Assembly (NCBI GenBank): GCA_003221375.1
Contig: QHRI01000170.1
Span: forward strand, 1-5,457
Origin: Verrucomicrobiota bacterium
Lineage (GTDB): Bacteria; Verrucomicrobiota; Verrucomicrobiia; Chthoniobacterales; UBA10450
Reading direction: 5' to 3'
DNA length: 5,457 bases
Of the stretch, positions 1 through 5,149 are shown piece by piece. Position 1 is the first letter of the stretch. Each line of letters starts with the position of its first letter. The notes beneath the pieces were generated by a model, which was given only the letters and a program-made list of their open reading frames with translations, made no database searches and was not told the origin of the DNA. The translations under genes were made by a program, and so were the position numbers.

Positions 1-1837
1 AAATGAGGATGCCGAGAATAAATCGCAGAGATCTCCTTTCCCGCGTCAGCGTCTCCCAACCGAGCACGCCGAAAAAACAAAGCGGCGTGAGACCCGACAA
101 TCCGTAGAACGCTTTCGCTTGTGCATAGGAGGGAACCTTTAGCGTCATAAAGATCATACCAAGCACAAGCACGGCGCCGAAACCGAGTAATAGGAATGAT
201 TCGCTCGACGGTTTTCGAATGAATTGAATGATCGCTACAACCGTGCCGGTGAGAACCAGCACCGCGGGAATCAGCGCCCACAAATAACCGGCCACCATTG
301 GCTGTTGATTCCAGGCCAGAGTCAAACTCGACGCACCGCCGCACAACCCGTCGCCCCAAAGCGTAGAATAGATTCCATCGGCAAATCCCGCGAAACCGCT
401 AAAGAGTGGATGCACTAACGATCGGCCGAAACGAATGTAATCAACGGCGGTGTGATAACCGGGATCCTGCCACCATGTAAACCCGCTGATCACATCCCAG
501 TTGCCAAGCAAAGGGGTGCCGAACCGCAGCCAAATGCGCGCGTAATGCCAGCCGCACACAGCCAAACAAGTCGCGAGCAGGACACCGAGGTTACGCAATG
601 AACCTGCGATTGGCGTCCTCCTGTGAACGAGCTTGCCAGCGAGTGCCACAACGATAACTGGCAGTAACAAGACGTTGGTCGCTTTCGCCAGCATCCCCGC
701 GCCGAGAGCGAATCCGAGCCAGGCACATTGCGACATGCGCGGGGTGTCACTCTTCAGCAGTCGCAAACATAAGTATAGCGTCGCTGTGGCAAGAGCGGCT
801 GCCAGCATTTCGTTCGTCACATACTGCGCGAGATACAGATGCATCGGGAGAAATGCTGCCAGCAGAAGACCGATGAACGCGGCCCGGGCGGGAAACAGGA
901 GGCGCAAACTCAAAAAGACGAAAACAAATTGCGCAATGCCCAGGAATGCATTGAACAAACGCAGCACCAAAACCGATGACGAATCGTTGATTGACAGGTT
1001 ACAGGCCGAAAGGCTTGCCGCTGCGATCAAATAATAAAGCGGAGGCTGATACATTTCCCAGCCTTCATTCGGCGACGGCAGGACGCGACGTTCCTGGATG
1101 TAGTTGATGTATTTGAGATAAAGCAACCACAAACTCGCGATGATGAGCAGGAGTGTTTTTTCCAACCATGGCGCTGTTGAATTATTAAACGAGCGACTCC
1201 AGATAAACGTGATCACAGAAGCGAGCGCGATAACAACAATCCAAAGGAGCCAGGTATTTTTCGCCGCATCGAATGTATCTTCACCGCCGGCAATCGAATT
1301 ACCGGGCCCGGGCTTTTTCATTGCCGCGGCCAGTGCCGCCGGGCGGCATGAAGAACCAGCAAACGAGACCTCCCAACTCTTGTCACTGAGCAAACTTAGC
1401 TGATCGGTAGACAAACTAAGCCATACTGCTGGGGGACCATTATAGTTGAAGACGCGAACTTCAATGACGTTGGTGCCGACTTGCAATTGACCGCCAACAT
1501 CTGCGGTTCCGATCCTTTTCCAATTGCGATTCGGCGGAAACGGAACCGGAGTGCCATTGATCTTCACTTCGGCGCGTCGCATTGCATAAATGCTCAGATG
1601 CGCCGTGGCCGGTCGGTCCACCAAAGTAAACTCGCGCCGAAATGTTGCGTCGAGGCTGGCAAACCAATGCGCATGCGCGTCAACCGCCGCGGGAAACACG
1701 ATCCATTCGGCCCGTTTATCGCGCCTCAAAAAATTGATCGCGGGGTCGGTCCCCGAGATCCACGCGAGAACGGACATCGCAATGACCGCAAACGCGCCGA
1801 CTAAAATTGCTCGATGCCACGGCTTGAGAACGAACAT
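1..1837 (-). CDS. Multi-pass membrane GT-C-type glycosyltransferase with N-terminal beta-sandwich domain (3' end outside window)
   Basis: The reading frame is open from ATG at 1837-1835 to the left edge, giving 612 codons with no stop. A TAG lies in frame 9 bases before the ATG, so this is the first possible start; a weak AGG sits 5 bases upstream. Residues 9-28 form a membrane segment. Residues about 45-145 are soluble and follow a beta-sandwich (galactose-binding-like) pattern, with 'AEVKINGTPV' and 'GTNVIEVRVFN' as in N-terminal domains of GH2 enzymes and rhamnosidases. About ten hydrophobic segments follow from residue 196. The loop 'NEGWEMYQPPLYYL' (257-270) and the late 'KVPSYAQAKAFYGL' (567-580) recall family 39 (PMT/ArnT-like) enzymes, which move sugars from polyprenyl-phosphate carriers on the periplasmic side; E258 and E261 are candidate acidic catalytic residues. 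Acceptor and donor cannot be told. The membrane-protein call is firm; glycosyltransferase activity is inferred from family resemblance. It is divergent from moxR, so probably unrelated to that operon. Confidence 0.78.
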   Translation of the reverse strand, partial: MFVLKPWHRAILVGAFAVIAMSVLAWISGTDPAINFLRRDKRAEWIVFPAAVDAHAHWFASLDATFRREFTLVDRPATAHLSIYAMRRAEVKINGTPVPFPPNRNWKRIGTADVGGQLQVGTNVIEVRVFNYNGPPAVWLSLSTDQLSLLSDKSWEVSFAGSSCRPAALAAAMKKPGPGNSIAGGEDTFDAAKNTWLLWIVVIALASVITFIWSRSFNNSTAPWLEKTLLLIIASLWLLYLKYINYIQERRVLPSPNEGWEMYQPPLYYLIAAASLSACNLSINDSSSVLVLRLFNAFLGIAQFVFVFLSLRLLFPARAAFIGLLLAAFLPMHLYLAQYVTNEMLAAALATATLYLCLRLLKSDTPRMSQCAWLGFALGAGMLAKATNVLLLPVIVVALAGKLVHRRTPIAGSLRNLGVLLATCLAVCGWHYARIWLRFGTPLLGNWDVISGFTWWQDPGYHTAVDYIRFGRSLVHPLFSGFAGFADGIYSTLWGDGLCGGASSLTLAWNQQPMVAGYLWALIPAVLVLTGTVVAIIQFIRKPSSESFLLLGFGAVLVLGMIFMTLKVPSYAQAKAFYGLSGLTPLCFFGVLGWETLTRERRSLRFILGILI

Positions 1838-1868
1838 TGCGACCTAACGTTTAGCATCATTCCGGCGT

Positions 1869-1880
1869 CGTGCTCGCACG
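1869..1880. repeat. Short inverted repeat CGTGC-TC-GCACG in the divergent promoter region
   Basis: The arms are 5 bases, perfectly complementary, with a 2-base centre. Its place between two divergent genes would suit an operator, but a 5-bp palindrome in GC-rich DNA can arise by chance and I recognise no regulator family from it. Confidence 0.25.
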
Positions 1881-1980
1881 CGAAGACTCAGCGGAAGCAC
1901 TGGATTCGTGAACGAAATAAGCAGAAACTCAGCAAGTTGCCGCACGTTTGATCGAACATTCTGCCCAGCGTGCGTGTCTG

Positions 1981-1986
1981 AAGGAG
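1981..1986 (+). promoter_or_regulatory. Ribosome binding site of moxR (AAGGAG)
   Basis: AAGGAG ends 5 bases before the ATG at 1992. It decides the start over the in-frame GTG at 1908, which has no such site and would add 28 residues not typical of the family. Confidence 0.8.
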
Positions 1987-1991
1987 ACCGT

Positions 1992-2978
1992 ATGAAATCT
2001 ACGCAGGAAATTACACAGGAAGTTCGTGAGCTGGGCCAATGGATTCCAGGGCTCCGCCAACAGGTTGGTCACGTCGTCATAGGCCAGAAATATTTGGTGG
2101 ATCGACTTTTACTCGGGCTGCTCGCGAATGGTCACCTTCTGCTGGAGGGAGTACCAGGATTGGCAAAGACGCTCACAGTCAAAACGATGGCCGCCTGCAT
2201 CCAGACTGGATTTCAACGCCTGCAATTCACCCCAGACCTTTTGCCAGCGGATTTGATCGGCACCCTCATCTACAATCCGCGGACAGGAGAGTTTACCACC
2301 AAGCTGGGTCCGATCTTTTCAAATTTAATCCTGGCTGACGAAATAAATCGCGCACCGGCAAAAGTACAAAGCGCGCTGTTGGAGGCCATGCAGGAGCGGC
2401 AGGTGACGATCGGCGAGCAAACGTATCCCCTTTCCGATCCATTTCTTGTTTTGGCTACACAAAACCCGATTGAACAAGAGGGCACGTACCAGCTGCCCGA
2501 GGCGCAGCTCGACCGGTTCATGTTCAAATTGAACGTTGGTTATCCGCAAAAGTCCGAGGAGCGAAACATTCTCGATCTGATGGCGACTTCGGCGCCGGAT
2601 TTGCGAGTCGATGCCGTAGTTGACCCCAAGCAAATCATCGCCGCGCGCAGTGTGGTCAACAGCATTTACATCGATGACCGTGTGAAGGACTACATCGTGG
2701 ACGTTGTTTGGGCGACACGCGAGCCTGCTGCATACAATTTGCAACTCGAAGGACTGATCCGTTATGGAGCGTCACCGCGTGCGACGATTTACCTTGCGCT
2801 CGGCGCCCGGGCCCACGCGTTTTTGAACGGCCGCGGCTACGTTACCCCGCAGGACGTCAAGAGTATCGGACCTGACGTGCTGCGACATCGCATCATCGTC
2901 AGCTACGAAGCCGAGGCGGAGGCGGTTAGCAGCGAGACGATTATTGAACGGATTTTTGCGGGGTTGCCTGTGCCGTGA
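1992..2978 (+). CDS. moxR: MoxR-family AAA+ ATPase
   Basis: The protein has 328 residues, normal for MoxR (about 310-340). Motifs appear in the expected order: Walker A 'GVPGLAKT' (53-60), the 'FTPDLLPADLIGT' segment (79-91), Walker B 'LILADEIN' (112-119, D116/E117), sensor 1 'ATQNP' (155-159), 'LPEAQLDRF' (168-176) with the likely arginine finger R175, and sensor 2 'GASPRA' (259-264). All ATPase residues seem intact. MoxR proteins are cytoplasmic ring ATPases thought to act as chaperones that insert cofactors into, or activate, vWA-domain partners. The downstream DUF58, DUF4381-like and BatA-like genes are the usual partners; the true client is not shown by sequence. It is the first gene of the plus-strand operon. 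The 445-base gap to the DUF58 gene is unusually wide for this pair because a GIY-YIG nuclease and repeats sit in it. Confidence 0.95.
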   Translation: MKSTQEITQEVRELGQWIPGLRQQVGHVVIGQKYLVDRLLLGLLANGHLLLEGVPGLAKTLTVKTMAACIQTGFQRLQFTPDLLPADLIGTLIYNPRTGEFTTKLGPIFSNLILADEINRAPAKVQSALLEAMQERQVTIGEQTYPLSDPFLVLATQNPIEQEGTYQLPEAQLDRFMFKLNVGYPQKSEERNILDLMATSAPDLRVDAVVDPKQIIAARSVVNSIYIDDRVKDYIVDVVWATREPAAYNLQLEGLIRYGASPRATIYLALGARAHAFLNGRGYVTPQDVKSIGPDVLRHRIIVSYEAEAEAVSSETIIERIFAGLPVP

Positions 2979-2987
2979 TGGTTCGGA

Positions 2988-3012
2988 GTGAGCAGTGATT
3001 CGTGAGAAGTGA
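2988..3012 (+). repeat. Tandem imperfect direct repeat GTGAGmAGTGA
   Basis: GTGAGCAGTGA (2988-2998) and GTGAGAAGTGA (3002-3012) match at 10 of 11 positions with a 14-base period, just after the moxR stop. It looks like intergenic simple-sequence debris next to the repeat element; no function is evident. Confidence 0.5.
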
Positions 3013-3049
3013 GAGGTTGCTAGCGTGATTGCCAGGTCGTGATGTTCCC

Positions 3050-3075
3050 GTCATTCCGAGCGAAGTCGAGGAATC
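3050..3075 (+). repeat. Short palindromic repeat, S form, left of GIY-YIG gene
   Basis: The repeat begins GTCATTCCGAGCGAAG and ends GGAATC. ATTCC (3053-3057) pairs with GGAAT (3070-3074). It is identical over all 26 bases to the reverse complement of 4445-4470. Read in the nuclease frame it gives 'VIPSEVEES', a peptide often seen as an artefact at the front of predicted proteins, so it is repeat DNA and not real coding sequence. Confidence 0.85.
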
Positions 3076-3100
3076 CCGCGGCGCAACCGGATATGTACTA

Positions 3101-3424
3101 ATGCGACATCAAAATTACTTCGTTTACATTTTGACCAACGCAGACCGCCACACTGTTTTATACATCGGTGTCACGAACAGCCTGGAGCGGCGCGCCAGCG
3201 AACACTCGCTTGGACTGGGCAGTACGTTTGCTCGCCAGTACAACGTCCACAAACTGATTTACTTCGAAGCGTATTCAGATCCGACCAGTGCGATAGCAAG
3301 GGAGAAACAAGTCAAACGCTGGAGCCGCGCAAAGAAAGAAGCGCTCATTGCTCAAAGAAATCCACGATGGCACGACCTGTTTTCGGAAATGTACGCCTTG
3401 CGGCCAGTGAAAGCTCCACAGTAA
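3101..3424 (+). CDS. Small single-domain GIY-YIG nuclease
   Basis: The 107-residue protein is almost wholly one GIY-YIG domain (UPF0213/YhbQ-like size). Visible family features are 'FVYIL' (7-11, the GIY strand), 'LYIGVTNSLERR' (20-31, the YIG strand and conserved arginine), H35, the helix 'AIAREKQVKRW' with probable catalytic E68, and 'NPRWHDL' (87-93). Such domains cut DNA with one metal ion; no extra DNA-binding domain is present, so target choice would rest on the domain itself. The ATG at 3101 is chosen because the upstream in-frame extension to TTG at 3029 translates the repeat. There is no clear Shine-Dalgarno site. The stop overlaps the DUF58 start (TAATG), so the two are probably translationally coupled. 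It is flanked by inverted repeats and is foreign to the MoxR team. The domain call is firm; the biological role is unknown. Confidence 0.9.
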   Translation: MRHQNYFVYILTNADRHTVLYIGVTNSLERRASEHSLGLGSTFARQYNVHKLIYFEAYSDPTSAIAREKQVKRWSRAKKEALIAQRNPRWHDLFSEMYALRPVKAPQ

Positions 3425-4362
3425 TGCAACGGGATCCCTCGACTCCGCTTCGCTCTGCTCGGGATGACGAGCACGCAAGAACTCCAGCGGAAATTCTAAA
3501 GAAAATTCGCGCGCTCGAAATCAAAACACGCGGCCTGGTCGAGACCGCGTTTGCCGGCGATTACCACAGCGTTTTTAAAGGCCGGGGAATGAATTTTGAA
3601 GACGTGCGCGAGTATCAGCCAGGAGATGAAATTCGCGCGATCGATTGGAATGTCACCGCGCGAATGGGCAACGCCTTTGTGAAGAAGTTCACGGAAGAGC
3701 GCGAGTTAACCGTAATGCTGGTCGTGGACGTCAGCGCATCGGGAAGCTTCGGCAGCACAACCCAATCAAAACGCGAATTGGCCGCAGAAGTTGCGTGTTT
3801 GCTCGCTTTCAGCGCAATCAGGAATAATGACAAGGTCGGGCTCATCCTTTTCACCGATCGTGTTGAACTGTTTATTCCCCCAAAGAAGGGCCGTTCGCAT
3901 ACGCTGCGCCTTATCCGCGAGATTTTGTTTTTTGAACCAAAGGGACGCGGCACGGAGCCGGCACTGGCGCTCGATTATCTGAATAAAATCGTCACACGAC
4001 GCGCTGTTGTTTTCTTCATTTCGGATTTTCAGGCGCCCGATTTTTCCCGGGCACTGGGAGTGAGTGGACGGCGGCACGATTTTGTGGCCATTCATATTCA
4101 TGATGAACGGGAAAAGGTGTTGCCAAATATCGGCATCATCACTCTGGAAGATGCCGAGACTGGCGATCAAATTGAAATCAACACCGCGGACCGCGCAACA
4201 CGAGCGCATTTCAGAGGTATTGTGGATGAACGCGAGCTGGAACTTGCGCGTGTTCTTCGCCGGAACAACATCGACGCGATCGCGCTGCAAACCGGCAAAG
4301 ACTACCTGCCGCAGCTGCGCTCCTTTTTCAAACAACGCGAGCGCCGGCTTGGTGTTCGATAA
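3424..4362 (+). CDS. DUF58-domain protein with vWA-like fold, MoxR partner
   Basis: The protein has 312 residues from the ATG at 3424. The family core starts near residue 23 ('EILKKIRALEIKTRG'), followed by 'HSVFKGRGMNFEDVREYQPGD' split around residues 48-68 and 'RAIDWNVTAR' (71-80), the DUF58 signature. A MIDAS-like 'DVSAS' (102-106) and 'SDF' (200-202) mark the vWA-like part that follows. No membrane segment is seen, so it is likely cytoplasmic or peripheral. The start overlaps the nuclease stop by one base; no Shine-Dalgarno site is visible. An in-frame ATG at 3367 lies inside the nuclease's conserved end and is less likely. Residues 3-15 ('RDPSTPLRSARDD') are encoded by the L-form repeat at 3430-3468, and no other ATG/GTG/TTG occurs before the conserved core. 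The N-terminus therefore seems to have been replaced when the element arrived. DUF58 proteins work with MoxR ATPases; the exact substrate is unknown. Confidence 0.92.
   Translation: MQRDPSTPLRSARDDEHARTPAEILKKIRALEIKTRGLVETAFAGDYHSVFKGRGMNFEDVREYQPGDEIRAIDWNVTARMGNAFVKKFTEERELTVMLVVDVSASGSFGSTTQSKRELAAEVACLLAFSAIRNNDKVGLILFTDRVELFIPPKKGRSHTLRLIREILFFEPKGRGTEPALALDYLNKIVTRRAVVFFISDFQAPDFSRALGVSGRRHDFVAIHIHDEREKVLPNIGIITLEDAETGDQIEINTADRATRAHFRGIVDERELELARVLRRNNIDAIALQTGKDYLPQLRSFFKQRERRLGVR
3430..3468 (-). repeat. Long palindromic repeat, L form, inverted, at the start of the DUF58 gene
   Basis: Read on the minus strand it begins GTCATCCCGAGCAGAGCG and ends GGGATCCCG. It equals the S form with a 10-base internal extension. 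ATCCC (3434-3438) pairs with GGGAT (3461-3465). It matches the other L copy (4379-4417) at 35 of 39 positions. Confidence 0.85.
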
Positions 4363-4368
4363 AGAAGG
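4362..4368 (+). promoter_or_regulatory. Ribosome binding site AAGAAGG of the DUF4381-like gene
   Basis: It overlaps the end of the DUF58 stop codon and lies 7 bases before the ATG at 4376. This favours 4376 over the in-frame ATG at 4466, which has no good site because the repeat lies directly before it. Confidence 0.65.
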
Positions 4369-4375
4369 TAAAAGT

Positions 4376-4987
4376 ATGGTCATCCTAAGCGGAGCGAAGC
4401 GGAGTCGAAGGATCCCGCAGATCAACCGGTGGGTAACTCTACGCGATTCCTCGACTTCGCTCGGAATGACGGCGCTTTTGCCGGTATCGATTCTTGCCGC
4501 TGAAGAATTTCACGATATTGCGCCGCCCGTGGATTATTCGCTGATCTCGCCGTGGCTGATTTTTGTCGGAGCGTTCGTCTTACTCACGGTAATCGGTCTG
4601 ATCGTGTGGTTTCTTACGAAGTCTCTCCGGCGCCCAACACCACCCCAGCCGCCGCGTGAGCGCGCACTCGCATTGCTGGAGCAAATACGGACCCAGATTT
4701 CGGCGATGAATCCATATCGCTTCAGCATTCGCGCGTCCGACATTCTCAGGCGCTACGTGACGGAGCAGTTTGGGTTGCCAGTCACCCGGCAGACTTCTGT
4801 GGAGTTCCTCAATGGACTCAGAGGTTCGTCGCCATTTTCCGAAGACGAAAAGTCGTTGCTCGAAGATTTCTTGAATCGTTGCGACCTGATCAAGTTTGCA
4901 CGGTACGAGGCAACAACTTCGGACAGTGATTTGCTACTGGAAGAAGCGATCCGTTTTGTGAAAGGAGGTCAGCTTGCGGCTGTTTGA
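4376..4987 (+). CDS. DUF4381-like single-span membrane protein of the MoxR operon
   Basis: From the ATG at 4376 the protein has 203 residues. Residues about 57-81 form one strong membrane segment, followed by 'TKSLRRP', whose charges suggest a cytoplasmic C-terminal side. The remainder ('RERALALLEQIRTQI', 'FSIRASDILRRYVTEQFGLPVTRQTSVEFL') is a helical domain like those of DUF4381 proteins found between DUF58 and BatA genes; the name is from memory of such operons. Residues 2-32 are encoded by a repeat pair (4379-4470) and not by family sequence. From the in-frame ATG at 4466 the protein would be 173 residues beginning 'MTALLPVSILAAEEF', which looks like the remnant of a signal peptide. The insertion may thus have weakened export of the N-terminus, leaving the membrane segment to act as anchor. 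Its likely role is to link the vWA proteins to the membrane, but this is unproven. Confidence 0.8.
   Translation: MVILSGAKRSRRIPQINRWVTLRDSSTSLGMTALLPVSILAAEEFHDIAPPVDYSLISPWLIFVGAFVLLTVIGLIVWFLTKSLRRPTPPQPPRERALALLEQIRTQISAMNPYRFSIRASDILRRYVTEQFGLPVTRQTSVEFLNGLRGSSPFSEDEKSLLEDFLNRCDLIKFARYEATTSDSDLLLEEAIRFVKGGQLAAV
4379..4417 (+). repeat. Long palindromic repeat, L form
   Basis: It starts GTCATCCTAAGCGGAGCG. ATCCT (4382-4386) pairs with AGGAT (4409-4413). Compared with the copy at 3430-3468, one C:G pair of the stem has become T:A through changes on both sides, so the hairpin is preserved. Confidence 0.85.
4445..4470 (-). repeat. Short palindromic repeat, S form, inverted
   Basis: It is identical over 26 bases to 3050-3075 on the opposite strand. 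Its last five bases, ATGAC, supply an in-frame ATG (4466) to the DUF4381-like gene. Confidence 0.87.
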
Positions 4988-4994
4988 TTACAAA

Positions 4995-5020
4995 GATGTC
5001 TCGAGGTCGCTCGACATGAC
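4995..5020 (-). repeat. Diverged S-form repeat with compensated stem
   Basis: On the minus strand it matches the S form at 20 of 26 positions. Four of the six differences fall as two compensating pairs, so the stem is now ATGTC/GACAT in place of ATTCC/GGAAT. It lies 7 bases after the stop of the DUF4381-like gene. Confidence 0.7.
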
Positions 5021-5050
5021 AAGATTCTGTGATTGGTGGCACACGTTTTT

Positions 5051-5076
5051 GTCATTCCGGTCAGACTGGAGGAATT
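5051..5076 (+). repeat. Diverged S-form repeat, forward
   Basis: It matches the S form at about 19 of 26 positions. The outer GTCATTCCG and GAGGAAT are kept, so the ATTCC/GGAAT stem can form; the changes lie in the loop. Confidence 0.65.
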
Positions 5077-5095
5077 TCAGTAATCTGCTTTGTAT

Positions 5096-5127
5096 CGCTA
5101 ATATCACCATTTGATACCTTATTAGCG
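5096..5127 (+). repeat. Possible stem-loop before the BatA-like gene
   Basis: CGCTAAT (5096-5102) is complementary to ATTAGCG (5121-5127) across an 18-base loop. AATCT (5082-5086) and AGATT (5130-5134) could extend it with an internal loop. The 3' arm touches GGGAG (5127-5131), the only candidate ribosome binding site for the next gene, so folding could hide that site. An alternative pairing, GTATC/GATAC (5092-5096 with 5113-5117), competes. There is no T-run, so it is not a typical terminator. Confidence 0.35.
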
Positions 5128-5129
5128 GG

Positions 5130-5149
5130 AGATTTTCGCTCGATATGAC
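5130..5149 (-). repeat. Half copy of the palindromic repeat overlapping the BatA-like start codon
   Basis: On the minus strand it begins GTCATATCGAGCGAAA, keeping the first half of the S form; the second half is no longer complementary. The ATG of the downstream gene (5145-5147) lies within the repeat's GTCAT end. Confidence 0.5.

Larger units (their letters stand above)
1838..1991. other. Divergent intergenic region between the membrane glycosyltransferase and moxR
   Basis: This 154-base gap separates two genes that point away from each other, so it should hold both promoters. I see no convincing -35/-10 pair on either strand. It does hold a short perfect inverted repeat (1869-1880) and the moxR ribosome binding site. 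The moxR frame is open upstream to a GTG at 1908, but the residues that extension would add do not look like MoxR family sequence. Confidence 0.6.
3050..3468 (+). mobile_element. Putative repeat-bracketed GIY-YIG element (S arm, nuclease, inverted L arm)
   Basis: A 419-base unit starts with a short palindromic repeat in forward orientation (3050-3075), carries the GIY-YIG gene (3101-3424) and ends with the long repeat form in inverse orientation (3430-3468). Both outer ends read GTCAT inwards. It separates moxR from its usual DUF58 partner, so insertion into an existing operon is the simplest reading. A gene-less S/L pair in reverse orientation lies at 4379-4470. I see no clear target-site duplication at the edges. 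Calling it mobile is inference by analogy with REP/RAYT systems; it may instead be a fixed chromosomal gene next to REP-like sequences. Confidence 0.5.
4379..4470. repeat. Gene-less inverted repeat pair (REPIN-like), in frame in the DUF4381-like gene
   Basis: The 92-base unit consists of an L form (4379-4417), a 27-base spacer and an inverted S form (4445-4470). Read on the other strand it has the same order as the GIY-YIG element (S, then inverted L) but without the gene. The arms could fold against each other as a long hairpin or each as its own small hairpin. ATG occurs just before it (4376) and at its right end (4466), 90 bases apart, so the reading frame is kept. Confidence 0.75.

Noticed and set aside
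633..1034. A 133-codon plus-strand open frame
   Set aside because: It lies wholly inside the long minus-strand membrane protein gene, and its composition (many Arg, Ala, Lys) is that of an antisense shadow.
1930..1975. A sigma-70 type promoter (TTGCCG with a TCTGCC -10) for moxR
   Set aside because: The -10 candidate is poor and nothing else supports it.
2325..2744. A 139-codon minus-strand open frame
   Set aside because: It is antisense to the MoxR ATPase motifs and is cysteine- and arginine-rich like a shadow frame.
2979..3049. A terminator after moxR
   Set aside because: I find no GC-rich stem followed by a T-run; only the GTGAGmAGTGA direct repeats are present.
3029..3100. An N-terminal extension of the GIY-YIG protein from TTG at 3029
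   Set aside because: It translates the S repeat ('VIPSEVEESRG') and the family domain begins right after the ATG at 3101.
3050..3468. A homing endonuclease in an intron or intein
   Set aside because: Neighbouring genes are not split, no intron or intein motifs are seen, and the nuclease lacks the extra DNA-binding domain common in homing GIY-YIG enzymes.
4064..4375. A longer N-terminus of the DUF4381-like protein from ATG at 4064
   Set aside because: This part overlaps the end of the DUF58 gene by about 300 bases in another frame, and the start at 4376 has a good ribosome binding site.
3766..4425. A 219-codon minus-strand open frame
   Set aside because: It is antisense to the conserved DUF58 core, which is clearly the coding strand, and it resembles no family I know.
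5016..5114. A 32-residue open frame starting MTRFCDWW
   Set aside because: It has no ribosome binding site, covers a repeat copy and ends early; it is better seen as a duplicated remnant of the BatA-like start.
3050..5149. A CRISPR array
   Set aside because: Repeats are inverted as well as direct, unevenly spaced, partly inside genes, and no cas genes are present.
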